NCBI GenBank assembly: GCA_026874595.1
Contig: CM049307.1
Coordinates: forward strand, 41,050,362-41,114,361
Direction of reading: 5' to 3'
DNA length: 64,000 nucleotides
Origin: Sipunculus nudus
Lineage: Eukaryota; Annelida; Sipuncula; Golfingiida; Sipunculidae
Part shown: positions 34,184 to 49,100 of the stretch, in pieces
Numbering within the stretch: position 1 is the first letter of the stretch
Layout of the letters: the number at the start of each line of letters is the position of its first letter
The notes under the pieces: generated by a model
Database searches by the model: none
Told to the model about the DNA's origin: nothing
Seen by the model: only the letters and a program-made list of their open reading frames with translations
Translations under genes and position numbers: made by a program

Positions 34184-37100
34184 GTAAATTTTATATTTCA
34201 TAACTGTCCTTTTTAACATTTTTAATGTAAAAGGGGCATATGTCAGTGTGTACAGAAGACATATTTTAATACATGTCTTTTTCTTGTGATTTTCCAGGGT
34301 AGTTTACTACTAGATTAGAATTTAGGAGGTTTTGTCAAGAATCTACCATCTTGAATTTTGATTATAATAATATATACTAGTAATTATCCATTAAAGCCTT
34401 ACCATACTTATTACATAAAATCACAAGTTTTGAATTAAGTGACCTCTTTTGCATATGTCAAGGTATTTTCCAGCATCAGTTAATTCCTTCTAACATTAGT
34501 GAGATTTTCCAGAGAGGTCAAAGTGCAGCACCAGTTTTGCCCCTCTAAGATTAGAGATTGCACTGAGAGGAAAAAGTGGCAGCAAGAGCCATATTAAAAT
34601 TACATAATCTCAATGAAGAATAAACTATTTTCATGATTTTTAATAATGCCTTGTAAGATTTTTCCCTCAGATAATATAAAACCACAGGAATTTAAGTTTC
34701 CCATCACCGAATGGCAGAAAGGTCTGTCAAAATTTGAAATGGTTGTTATATCTTAACCAAACATATACTGCCAGTCTATTAGTTAAATGTGATAAACAGG
34801 GAGCTAAAACAATTGCAGCTGCTACTGTAATTTCACCTTCTGTTAGGCCTTGCTGCCATGACCTCCTCAGTACAGCCTACTTAACAATAGGGGTCAAACC
34901 AAATATAGATAAATACTGTGATCATTAAGGTGATGGTAGGTCAGCCACATATCATACAGGCTCTCTACTAAAGACGTCGTGTCACTTGCATGTAGCATGT
35001 CTGATTTATATTTTAGACAAATCCAGACCAACCATTCAATACGTGTGTTAACTGTTTGACAACAGAAATCATGTAGAGAAAAAAAGATTGTCCCATAACT
35101 CAGCATGCTGGTAAATCTAACTGAATCATTGTTGAATGTCACCACAGAGATGGCATTTTCACCTTTGTTTGTACATATACATTTTCTCTTGTGTTAAGTC
35201 CTCACTTAATTATACCCTAATTTTCATACTATTTGCTATGTATAGCTGAAAGCAGGAATATTGTGACAGTATGGGCGACCATTGCAGGGCAGCTAATGTG
35301 GAATTACCAGTGTCATTACACATATTAGATATATCCATTCAAATAGACTACCTGCTTATTCATGTTTTCACAGCTGGATATGATCGTGTTAATGACCAAA
35401 GCTGGATAGGTGTTAACATTAAGGTGCCTTATGCCGGAAATTATACTGCAGCTTTACTGCAGCTTTAATTAGCTGAGGCAGCTCATTCTGAACATTTCAG
35501 AACGGGAATTCCTGAACCAACGAAAGGTGGTCAGTGTTACCCACACCTCACACTTAAGTTTTCTGGAAAGTTTGCATTTATTACGGCTTTGATGGACTCC
35601 TGGAATTTTCAGTGAGTGTGCAATTTGTCATGGATTCAGTTTGGTTTATTGATACAGCATCAATAATATAGAGTTGACAACCAATGGAACTGTTATTTTA
35701 ATTAACACTTTAAGTGATATATTTTTTTTAAAAAGAACTTTGAATGAACATTTTTTGGGTATGATGACAGAGTATTCATAGATATGTTCATTAAATTTAA
35801 TCGCAACTATTATTGAAATTACAAATTACATGAAATTGATGAACACTTTTTTTCATATTTTAAAAGAAAATGATAATGCATGTTGAAAATTATCCAAATA
35901 TAACTTTCAGGTGATTTGTAGAAAAAAAATTCATTTTAATCATACATATTGCCATCTGGCAGCAAATTATATAACTAAGGCCAAAAAAAATTAAAGGTAT
36001 GGTTCTCAGGCACCCCCCGCATCAATTTTAAACCCCCGCATCAAAAATTTTTATTTTGATTTTCAATAAAAACTTTCCAATTTTGAGCTGCTGCCGCCCC
36101 GACATTTGTTTCAAGAAGGTAAAACCATACAATTTCCTTTGTTTTGTAGTGCTTTTACTTATTTAGCAAAAAAAACTGTTATTTTCATGCTTTTCCCTTA
36201 TCATTTGACATTTTTATCGAAACATACCAAAAAATTTAAAATAAAAAAAGCGCCCGCCCGCATTGATTTCTGAAAAAAAGTGCCTGAGAACCATACCTTT
36301 TTTTTATTTTGGCCTAATTCACACTCCTTGGAACGTCATGCATGAGCCAGCACAGAAATTCCCATTCATTTATTTCTATCAGGTGATAGGCTGATGACTG
36401 ATTAATCATAATCTATGATCAGTTGGTCATTGCAAATCGATCTGATCTTTTATCTTGCACTGGCGTAACTGGTTACATAAATTTAGCTTTTAAATGTATG
36501 CTTTCATTTAATTCACATGAGCAAACTAAAAGTTTGTGTTTACCAGTACAAATAACGGCATACCCCAGGTTATTACACACCCATAAATGCTGTTAAATCA
36601 TTTCATATATATTAGAACATTTGCAGGCCTATATATCAGATGAAACATTGTACAGATCTGTATGTGGTTAGAAATTTCATCTTCCAACACAAACAAGTCA
36701 GCAGAGGTCAACTGATTTTACTGAATTTAAATTACAACCAATTCTCAACAGTAGTGGCATGCATGGAATTACATTTTATTTTGCATGTTTTAGTTTCAAA
36801 CATAATTTTCTAATGTCCTGGCAGATCTAATGTATGTGATATAAAACATATAGATCCAAAATTGACTTGATGATTGGTTATAGTAGAAACAACTTCTGCT
36901 TTTAGATATAAGTGGATCAATATATGATAGCAGGAAGTCAAAATTAATTGATGGATCAGGCAAATGGATACCAATCAATAATAAATAAAACACCTTGTGT
37001 GATACAAACAGTTTCAGTGATACAAGTCAGCATTTGCTTGATAAATGAATGTTGATGACTGTAGATTGTATGTTACACCAACTCTGTAAATTTATGATCC

Positions 37101-40100
37101 ATTAGGAAAATTGGGAGATGGCAAAGACTTATGAACTGACAGACATATATACTGGGGTATTAGAAGCCCGCAAACTTGTCACACCAGGGATGAAGGCAAC
37201 TGTTCATACTGTTTGTGTATGACTGAACCTGTTGTTTTATTATTCACTGGATTTATACACTTTTTGTTTGTGGTAGGAATTGGTAGAAAAATTATGTTTG
37301 ATGATTGAAAGAAATAACAAATATCAATCAATTTTATGAACATTTTATATTACTTTTTATATTGAAATCAGGAATATGGAATAATACCTATGACACAAAT
37401 GTATTCACCAGCTAAGGTCATGTTAAATGGAAGCCTCATAGAATCAGGTCAGACAATATGGTCAGGGAAATGTAGTTAATAATATTTTATAATGTTGTTT
37501 TTATCTTTATCATTAGTTGAAATGATGGGTGGATCTGTTTGTTTATGTATCAAATAGTGGGACTTACTGAGCAATGGTTCGCTCTGATTAGCTGATGGAA
37601 GATTCTTGAAGTCTAGAAGCTTATGGGAGGCTTAGCTGGTAATTTCATTGTAGAAAAGTATGTAGAATATTATTTTATTAGAACCTTCCTGTAGTTTCTT
37701 TGCTGCAGGTTTATATAGAAGCTGGCTCAAGAGCCATGTGGCAAGTCAGTCGAGAAGTGTCTCTGTGGACTTGATGTTGTGAGAGGTAGATTGGCACCAA
37801 AGGGTGTGTTGTCAAATTCCGCAAGAGGACTAATATTAGGCCCAGAATTTTATGTTTACCTGAGCAGGGTGTAGGAATACTTTGTGTTGTAGATTTGTAT
37901 GTGGAGCCAGTCTACAGTGACTGAAAGCCAGAGAACTGTGTATTCTTGAAGTTCTATTTGTGAGACAAGAACCAGTCAGTGGTGGGCAAAAGCTATTTGT
38001 GACAGTAATAAACACAAAAAAATGCATCTTAGTATCAGGGCCACAACCAACACATCAGTCAGCTGAGCATCATAACCCATGGGTCACTTGTTTAGGTGGT
38101 CTGATGTACCTTCAGGGTTCCCCAAAGCATTAATTACTCAGTGTGAAGGAGAACATCATGTTGACTTTTCAGCATTTTGTTTTGCTTTTTTTACCTCCAG
38201 GGTTCACATACGAGCGTCGCTGGCTGTGGGAGAATGTCCTGCCTGACCTCCAGGAGGTGCTGGTCCCCCAGGGTTTGGATGTTCAGCTGGTGGATGTTCA
38301 CCTAGGCAGTGTCCTGGACCATGCCTACCAAGCACATCTGTTTAAACAGCACATGGAGGAGATCCAGCGCTGTCATGAGGAGTCCGTGGGGCCATTCTTC
38401 CTGGTATGTCTGTAGGGTTTCTCTGACATATAAAATAAAACAACACAGGTTTACATTACCAAAGATGCCAAAAGATCTGTATGAATAGAATTAATGTTAT
38501 CATTAAGCTGAATCATTCTATACTGCCAGTCCTTGGTTTAAACCTCACATTCAATCAAGAAAAACTAAATAACTTGTCGTAAATGCCATAATTGTGAGCT
38601 TATCTCCTTAAGTGAATAAATCAACTAAGGCTTAACTTTGGGTACTTATGCAAAGGCATACAGTGGGCAAAGTTAAAATCTAATTAGTGGATTGTCAAAT
38701 GCCGTAATTTAGAGGCTTGTCAAAGCTGGACTGTAGGCCTAGGCTAGCTGATAGACAGGAGAGACCCCTCTTTGACCTATAGGAAAGCCTACTTTATAAT
38801 AGGAGCGTTAATGGGTTTACCCATGTTTAGTGAAGATGTATTTATAAGTAAGGATAGAAGGAATATCCTACATTATGTCATAATGTTCACTGTTGGCAGT
38901 GTCATCTGTAGAAAGGGTAACATTTTCTGGTTAAAACTAGAGTTTGAAAACCTTTGATGTTTCTTTTAATCAAATGGGACAGGGTTCAAACATGTTTGAA
39001 CTGATATTTATATAAATATTTATCTATTCCCTTACATAAACACTGCATGGTATCTGGCATTGTTTCACATGCAAATTTATTTTAAAAAATATATAGACAC
39101 ATGCTAAAATGGCACAGCTTCAATAAGAAACATATCATATATTAACATTTATTGTCCATGAATATTGTTTTATTTTATGTCAGTCCAACAAAATACAGTT
39201 ATTTTACATGCAATCTTCCAGTGCATTGTGGGTGATCAGTGGGGCCCGAGTGCTCTACCATTGGTAATAGAAGAAGAGGAATACAACTATCTAATCCAGT
39301 ATCACCAGACATCAGAGGAAGGTGAGTGGACATGCCCTGTTTCCTTTTGAATTTTCTCCTCATAACCCTTTCCTGAGGGACTGGAGAACAGTAATAAATA
39401 GATGTACAGTTATTACAGAGTACACACTTATACATATACAGGTCTAGGCGTACACTGATGTCCAGCCGTTAACTATTATATCTGGTCTGTCCGGTCTGAT
39501 TGCATAAGGGGCCACCCAGCCAAGCGTCTGCGCGATGAGGCTGATGGCTAAATAAAGAATCCCCTTGACCCCTGCTCAATATCCCATATGGATATATATA
39601 CAGAGAGATGGAGTGTTTTCTGTTCAAGTATATTTCTTCATTTGCAACCAGGTCGTTATTTATATTTCTTAGAATAATAGAGCCCCAGGTGAGCCCCTTT
39701 GTTCTCTGTATGTACATATATGCCATGATACCTTACCTTATTTCATTTTCCAGTTATTATTAATCATATTTCAGTTGATAAATTAAAATCCCCATGGTAT
39801 AATCTGAGTTTATTTCACATTACAAGTTAATTATAATTCGTGATTATGTCACAATTAGTATTACTGATAAAGTGTTGTGTGAGCTATCTGGCAAGGTTAT
39901 ATTTATTGTTGAGCGTACAGAACTGTGATAAATATCCATTTTAAGCGTTAACATGAAACACACTGTTACTCTGACTTGACCAGATAGCAATATCAGCACC
40001 AGCCTTGCAACCCCTGTTTCATTAAGGTCCTCACTCACGCCTCTAGAATGTATAAGTATACTGAGATGGCACTAAAAAGGGGTCAAGAGAGTCTCCAGTA

Positions 40101-43100
40101 GCCTGTTGTTTCAATATATTTTTAGTGTATGTGCATGGTCAAACCTGTACGGCTTTGATATATTGATTAAACATCGTCTTTACGTCTGCCTTGAGTTCGA
40201 GTTTGACGAGAGAACCTGTAAGTCGGCAACCCCTGACACAGTAGCTAACACCTCCTGCCCATATTTTGGAAGAAGATGAAGTTGTCAATTTTTAGCTCAG
40301 CTGACTATAAGTCATCTGAGCTATAGTCGTGGTCCATTGTCCGTCGTCCGTCCGTCCGTCCGTCCGTCCGTAGATGTGGCACGTTTTGAAACCGTAAGAC
40401 CTAGAAATCCAAAATTCAGCATAATGTTAGATGTCCCCAAGATCTCCTACCAAGCCGAAAACTGGGTCTTTGCGATTTCATTCCTTTGAGAAATTAAGGA
40501 AAAACCTCAATTTTTTATTAAAAACCTATTTTCACACTTTAGGACTGCCTAATATCAAAACCACTCATCTGTTTTTCCTCATATTTCCTATAAATAATCC
40601 TCTATATAATTCCTATGTACATGCCAGAAATTAGGTCTGTATTATTTAATTTAAAAAAGTTATGGGCCCAAACATAATGCATTTTGTAAATAATCAGGAA
40701 AGAAATTTTATCACTTAACACAAAACTTGTTAAAGCTAAGCACTTTTTTTCCAGTAATATTACTTTTATTAACCAAAAATAAATTGGATACCCAAAATTA
40801 GATCAAAATCTTTTAAATTTTTAAAAATATTAGCAAAAATAAAAAATTGGTACCTTAAATTTTGCCCAACTTTGACCATGGCACGTTTTTCTGCTGTAAC
40901 TGCTGTGGATTTAATTTTCACAGCATGTTTTTGTTAGCATTTCAACTGTTAACACCAAAAATTTGAAACCAATTGATCAAAAACTGTAGATTTTATTCAA
41001 GTTTTCAAGCACCATGTCACATATTGCTAGTGTTATGCAGTTTGCTAGAGCTCAGCTCCCGAGCTTCAGCTCTAAGTTCCTTAAATTTGGCATACAGTTA
41101 GATTTCTCCAAAATCCCCTACCATGCCAAGAATTTGGTCACTAGGACTTAATTCCTTCGAGATATCAATGAAAAACTTCATTTTTCCATTAAAAACCCAA
41201 TGTTACACTTTAAGACTGCCTAATATCAAAACCACTGATCTGACTTTGATCATATATAATATACATACTTTTCTATACATTCACTACGCACATGCCAGAA
41301 ATGATGTCAGTATTGTGTATTTTTTTTAAGTTATGGGCCCAAATATAATGCACTTTGTAAAAAATCAAGAAATATATTTACTCCCTTAACAAGGGCATTG
41401 CTGAAGCTAGAGATCTTTTTTGTCAGGAATGTAACATTATTTAATCAAGATTCAATTGAATACCCAAAATTAGTTCTGAATTTTTCAAATTTTATAAGTT
41501 ATTAGTATAAATATAAAATTTGTACCTTAAATTTGCCCAACTGTGACCATGGCACGTTTGTTTCCCGTGAGCACTGTTGATATAATTTTCATATCATGCA
41601 CACATAAGGATTTCAGCTTTTTAGTTTAGAAAGCTGAAAGAAATTTGCCAAATATTGTAGCTTTTATTAATGTTTTTTATGAGACCCTGTCAGACTTTGG
41701 CTCTCTCCAGCCCCTCTTGAGTCACCTGTATGTTGACCTTGTTGACCTTTCATCAAATTATGCATGCTTGAGGGGAGAATCCAGGCAGCTTATGGCCAGC
41801 CACAGTTGATCCAGGTGTTCAACCCAACTCATCTAGTAGTTTTAACCAACAACATAACAATAAACAATAAATTAATAAATTTTTATTGGTTTTTAATAAC
41901 AAATTAAAGAAAAATAGAAAAGGAATTTGTTAGTTTATAATAACAGGAAATTAACTTGCAGTTACTGATGATATAAGAATCTTGTATCGATGGGTAGAAT
42001 GTCACATATTCCAAATAACACCATGCAGTCACCTATGGCAGTTTTCAGTTCATTTTTAATGATAAAGAAGTAAATCATATTATTCATTACTAATCATTAA
42101 GGATTATATGAAGGAAATTAATGATAGACAAAGATGCAGTTGATAATATTAATCTAGATTCCTACTGTGTCTAGTGTGTACATTGATGTGAAATTAGTCC
42201 AAAATGAATTTTTTACAGTTATTTTTTAATATAAATAAAAGCCATAAAACCAGGTACTTATGATCATTATTTAAATGTGTGAATTTTGTATATTCTGGAT
42301 TCTCAACATCATTGTTTGGTGAAAACTGAATAAATACCAGACATGGTCGAATACTTTGTAATTGTATTTAAATACGAATATGATTATGTACTCCATTATA
42401 AAATTTCTTGCATAAAGAATGGGAATTCAGGTAAAAATGAAAGTATATGAATACTCGTGCAAATACTTTCAAAATGTATTCATGAATGCATTCATGAATA
42501 TATTCTTTGATATTATTTTAATAATCATATCAGTTATATTTCATTTTAAAATATCATATGATTCTCTTATTATTTTTAATAAAAATTATATTTGGGACAA
42601 TATTTGTAATTTTTTTAATAAATAGTTAAACTCTTATATTATATGTTCTGCTTATAAGTTATATGGCCAAGTCAAAATCTGTGTGACAGTAGTACTCCAT
42701 TTGTTAATAAAATAAATGAAATCAATCCTCTTCCCTGTCTCCAAAGGTACTATCAAAATTATACATAAGCTAAACAACAACAACTCATAATACAGCTTAT
42801 ATTTATTACCACACAAAACTAGCATGTGCCTCATTTCTAAATCATATTTTTTTATCATATATAACAGCTGAGCGTCGTGACCCATAGGTCCCTTGTTTTT
42901 TATAAAGATATCTTTGGTGGAGGTATCTGCCTTCATTTCTTAATTCTTAAGCTTATTATTCACATCTGCAGAGTTCCATTTCAATTTGGGACTATGTGAC
43001 GGGCTGGTAGCACTTGCTTCCCCATACTATTTTTAGCTCAGCTGACTATAAGTCATCTGAGCTATAGTCGTGGTCCATTGTCCGTCATCCGTCCGTCTGT

Positions 43101-46100
43101 CCGTCCGTCCGTCCGTCCGTAGATGTGGCACGTTTTGAAACCGTAAGACCTAGGAATCCAAAATTCAGCATAATGTTAGATGTCCCCAAGATCTCCTACC
43201 AAGCCGAAAACTGGGTCTTTGCGACTTCGTTCCTTTGAGAAATTAAGGAAAAACCTCAATTTTTTATTAAAATCCTATTTTCACACTTCAGGACTGCCTA
43301 ATATCAAAACCACTCATCTGTTTTTCCTCATATTAACTATAAATATTCCTCGATATAGTTCCTATGTACATGCCAGAAATTAAGTCTGTAAAGTATAAAT
43401 TCTTTAAGTTATGGGCCCAAACATAATGGACTTTGTAAAAAATCAGGAAAAATAATAACTCACTTAACATGAAAAATTTTGAAACTAGAGTCTATTTTCT
43501 CAAGTATATAACTATGTTTAATTAAGATTCAATTGTTTACCCAAAATTAGATCTGAATTTTGTAAATTTTGTAAGTTATTAGCATAAAATAATAATCAGT
43601 ACCTTAAATTTTGCCCATCTTTGAACATGGCACGTTTTTTTCCTGTAAGCACCATTTATTTAATTTTCACAGCATGTAAACATAAATATTTAGTTTGTCT
43701 AAATCTGAAATTTGAAAATAAAAGCTTGAAAATTAAGCTAGTTATTGATTTTTTTTTCTGTAGTCACTTGCTTTGATTACAGATGCAGGGTCCCACTCCA
43801 GGTCACTGGAAGTCAGCTATGCCATGGTTTCTGATTTGTTACAGTCACTGGGGGAGATCCCCTGCTGTGACAGGTGTACAGTTATTCTCATATCACCACC
43901 CCAATCACCCCCCCCCCCCCCCCCCCCCGCAAACCCAACCCACCAAGTGTTATGCAGTAATTGTTATTGTTTTCACTGTATCTCCTTAATTGTAATGCTG
44001 TTTCCACTCTGATATGCTAAAACTTTCCTTGAAAAAAATAATTCAAGGTGTAATCCAGAAGATGCAATGTTGTGTAATGTAGCATTTTTAAAGAAATCAA
44101 TTTTCTTTTAAATGATTTTACTAAATATAAATGAACCCATCAGTATGCTTAAATTATTATAAAATATGAAGCACATTATGGATAAATAAAGACACAATTA
44201 AAAATTGTGAAATCTAAATCAAGTATTATTTTTAGATATTTATTGTTTTGCAGATTTAAAAGATATATTTTTGTGGTAAAAAATAAATAAACATTTGTAT
44301 GCATGATGTGGTGTTATCTGACAAGATTGAGATTTATGATGATGCAATTGAGAATTATGAATCAACTTTTATATTCAGATATATATGTTAAATTGGAAAT
44401 GTATAGAAATATAAACTTAAATTAGAAAATAATTGATGTGATAAAAAAATCAGGATTTAATACAAACATTTGTTCATTATTTTCCTGCCTCAGCAGAATT
44501 TGAGATCAGGCTTTGTTTGCCCTGTTTTATGTTGTTAATTAGCTATATTCCAACTGTATACATTTCATAAAAAAAAATACATATATATTTAATAATATAT
44601 ATTATACAAAAAAATAGATTTAATTGAACAAATGTGTAAACTACTGAAATGTCAACAGTTAATCGAAAAACCAACTAATGATCATGGTAATAGTACAGAT
44701 AATTTGTTCACAAACTGCTCACATGCTTTAGTTTCAACATTAGGAAACACATGGTCAGGTCACAAAATATTTTTTTTTGTTTTAAATAACAAATTAAAGA
44801 AAAATAGAAAAGGAATTTGTTAGTTTATAATAACAGGAAAATTAACTTGCAGTTACTATTGATATAAGAATCTTGTATCGATGGATAGAATGTCACTTAT
44901 TCCAAATAGCACCATGCAGTCACCTATGGTATTTTTCAGTTCAATTTTAATGATAAAAAAGTAAATCATATTATTCATTACTAATCATTAGGGATCATAT
45001 GAAGGAAATTAATGACAGACAAAGATGCAGTTGATAATATTAATCTAGATTCCTACTGTGTCTATAGTTACTACATTGATGTGAAATTAGTCCAAAATGA
45101 ATATATTATATTTTTTTAAATATAAATAAAAGCCATAAAACCAGGTACTTATGATCATTATTTAAATGTGTGAATTTTGTATATTCTGGATTCACAACAT
45201 CATTGTTTGGTGAAAACTGAATAAATACCAGACATGGTGCGAATACTTTGCAATTGTATTTAAACACGAATATGAATATGTACTCCATTATAAAATTTCT
45301 TTCATAAGAATGGGAATTCAGGTAAAAATGAAAGCATATGAATACCAGTGCAAATACATTCAAAATGTATTAATGAATGCATTCATGAATATATTCTTTG
45401 ATATTATTTTAATAATCATTTCAGTTATATTTTATTTGAAAAAATCATACTATTCTCTCATTTTTAATAAAATTATATTTGGGACAATATTTGTAATTTT
45501 TTTAATAAATAGTTAAACTCTTATATTATATGTTCTGCTTATAAGTTATATGGCCAAGTCAAAATCTGTGTGACAATCGCACTCCATTTGTTAATAAAAT
45601 AAATGAAATTAATCCTCTTTCCTGTCTCCAAAGGTACTATCAAAATCATACATAAGCTTAACAACAGCAACTCATAATACAGCTCATTTTTATTACCACA
45701 TAAAACCAGCATGTGCCTCATTTCTAAATCATATTTTTTTATCATATATAACAGCTGAGCACCGTGACCCATAGGTCCCTTGTTTATAACCTGGTGTATA
45801 TTTTATTTAATATACTACCACACCTGCAGGCCCTGCTGATTAAAATCAGCCCCATTGCTGAGTAATAACACCAAGGAACCTCCCAAAGATGCACTGGTTT
45901 TGGGAGTGATACATGGCTGTAGGGTATAGCCTGCCCATTAGGCCTGTAGAGCGCTTACCCTGGATTGAGGTGACTGTGAAAAACTCACTGCTGTCTGCTG
46001 AGATTTGAACTCACAACCTCCCAAGTTTGAGTCCTTTGCTCTACCCTAGAGCGACAGAAGCTGGTGGGATTTGTCAAATTGATATGTGCAGAATGGTACC

Positions 46101-49100
46101 AAGACAGGACATACTAGAAGAGTTTATTTACTGACTATTCAGTATTATTGTGTTTACATGTAAGTATAGTAAAACAATGATAGCCCAGGGTTAAATCAGG
46201 CCCAGGAATTTTGAGTGAATTTGAAGCTAATTGAATACCATGGCTTCCCCGGCATCAATATTTTGTGTATGCTACAGGTCCTGATTATGCATGTGCTACT
46301 GGCCTAATGGGAAACATGTTGACCTTACCCTGATGATGGCTGTCTGCCCTTGTTGACTCAATACTTATTCATCAAGATTTTAAGGAGATGTATAGACTGA
46401 AATAATGACACACATTGTGACAAAATGTACTTTGTAAACATAACAATTAACAAAAAACTTCTAATTATCCCCTGTGATTGTGAATGTGTATTATGTATAA
46501 ATATATATGTACTACAGCCTTGGAATTGCTGAGAATTAGCTACAAGAAAGTTCCCAGTGCTGCCAGGACGGTATATGAGCTCCAGGACTTGAAGGATACT
46601 GATGTAGAGGTCATTAAGCAGAGGCACGCAGCTCTCCAGAAGCTGCTGCAGCAAGCCGTGACAAGTTACTCAGAGGAGGCTGTAGCAGTCAGTGCCAGTC
46701 TCCAGCAGAAGCTGCCTACGGCAGGTAAGACAAGCTATTACATGACTATCATGTTTTACTCACTGTGTATGTGTATATGAATTTGTTTTGCTGAAAGAGA
46801 AGGGATCAATGGATTAGAAGTGGTTAAGTCTAATATAGCTTTGAATAATTTTATGTATTAATTATTCAGAACATGCACTAGACCAGCAGTTTTACTTTAA
46901 TGCTTCTAAAATATCACAAGAATAATTAAAATATTTTTCATGGTGTGATCTTTGGTGACATCTGGTAATATTTTCATGTATTCTTATTTCAGCCTTGGAA
47001 GCACAGATAGAACAGGCATTGAAGATTGATGGAAGAAGATGTCTTTTCATTCTCAGAAATTTCCAAAGTGAGTGTTTCAGCTGGCAGTCTGCCAGGCTAA
47101 ATGCCCTACACACCAACTAAATGCATGTCGTCCAGTTTCTTTCAAATCATATATACTAGATGCCTTCAGTGGCAGTTAGGCTGGGATTGCCTTCTCACCA
47201 TTATTGTTTTTTTTTTAATGAAAAATTCCCAAATTTAATCTCTTAACAGCAAGAAATTCATACTGTTCTAACCAATCCATTGCCATCTTATGTTTGATCT
47301 TTACTTTCTGTATAAATTTTTTATCATCATATTTTATCTGTAAAACTTTTACAGGTATTTTTATATCATACAGGTGTAAAAATAGTTAAACCTCAAGGGA
47401 AAAATAAATTATTTTATTTTCTTTATTTTGTTACATACCAGTACCGATGTTTTAATATCTCAGGGTTATATTTTTGTTTTGGGAAATTAATGCTTTTTCA
47501 GGCAAATGGATGCCTTGTCTTTTTATGATTAAACTTTCATTTTGCAAATTTAAAGTGATATTCATTTAAACCATTACATTTGACTAATTTCATTGCAAAA
47601 TATAGACCCAGATATTAATAGCTCTTACTTGCAGTTTATTTTAAAATCATTGTGTAAAGGCAAATTTGTGTTTTCCAGAAATCAACAGTTCTGATCCTCT
47701 GGCACACCAGTATCTTGACACAAATGATGACAGGACAGTGGATAAGGACGCCGAGAGAAAACTCACAGAACTCAAGGACAAGATATTGCTCAAGGTCAAT
47801 ACGAAAAACTGTTGTACTTTCAATGTGAAGTGGCAAGATGGAGGGCTTCAACCATGCACAGATTATGAACATGCTCAATACATGGACAAGTTTCATTTAT
47901 CTGTTGTTGAAATGGTGCTTGAATTTATTTATCGACCAAGTGAAACTCAGCAAAAGCAGTTCGGGCAATTTCACCATGATACATTGTCCCATTTAAAGAG
48001 ATTTTCAGATTTACTACAGAGGGTTGAACAGAGGGAATTTCAAATGGTGGAGAGTGACATCAGATCTAAAATTAGATATGGTGACACTAACCTCCACCAG
48101 ATGGTGCTGGTGCATGGTTCTGAAGAGGAGGACTGTGTAGGATGCTTATGTTATGTATACTCAATAATGAGAGACATGTTTTCTGATGGATTGAATGTAA
48201 TATGCCATTTTGTTGGCCTAACAGCTCAAACATTTTTGCATCAAGATCTTCTGAGATTGTTATATAAACATGTTGCGATACTTTTTAACCGTGATATGCT
48301 TTGTGACGAGAAAGATTGTGATGTTTTGGTACAGGAGTTTAAGACACTTCTCCATGAAGTCTCACTGCAGAATACTCGCTTAGTAATAGTGATATTTGAC
48401 TTAGAGAAACTTCAGATATTGCCTGGACAGAAACATGAGCACCATATATCATGGCTGACAAGCAGTCTCCCTCCAAGGGTACATGTTCTTGGAACATTCA
48501 CGTACAGTTCTCGCTCGGTGGCCACGTACGATAGAATATACAAAAGCTGCCTGACTGACATGTCTCTGCTTGCTGTTCCGACCGTTACACAACAAGTTTG
48601 GTCCAGCCTTATCATTGGGAAGCTGGGCAATGATACTGAAGCAAAGAAGATGCAGTTCCAACAGCAGTTGCAGCAGCTGAGTTTGAAAGCTGATTTGTGC
48701 CCCGTTGAGCTGGTCAGACATGCCGTGTGCCTTTTTCCTGGAGAGGGTACCCCAGATTTTGCCAGCCATCAGTCTTGTACAAACTGGATTCTGCAGGCTG
48801 TTATCAATCATTTTGGGAGGACAATAGTGACCGCTGTCCAGCGCTACCTATCAGCCCCAAAGTATGGTCTGACTGAGGTTGAATTGTTAGACCTGCTATC
48901 AGCGAACCATGACGTTATGGTGGCCTGTCTCATGAAAGGAAACTGGAAATGCTCACACATACAACGATTCCCTGTGACACTCTGGATTCAAATCAGAAAT
49001 GCACTTGGTTAGTATCAGAAGATTAATATACTAAAAGTAATATTTTATATATTAATTATTTTTTCATTAGTGAATACATTTTCATTAGAAAAAACATATG

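Noticed and set aside
43773..44012. A proline-rich 68-79 codon frame
   Set aside because: The prolines come from a C run inside an interspersed repeat that is also found, inverted, at 4597 and 7440.
45990..46062. A tRNA gene on the minus strand
   Set aside because: A and B box-like motifs are present but the stems do not close into a cloverleaf and a SINE body follows, so it is annotated as a SINE.
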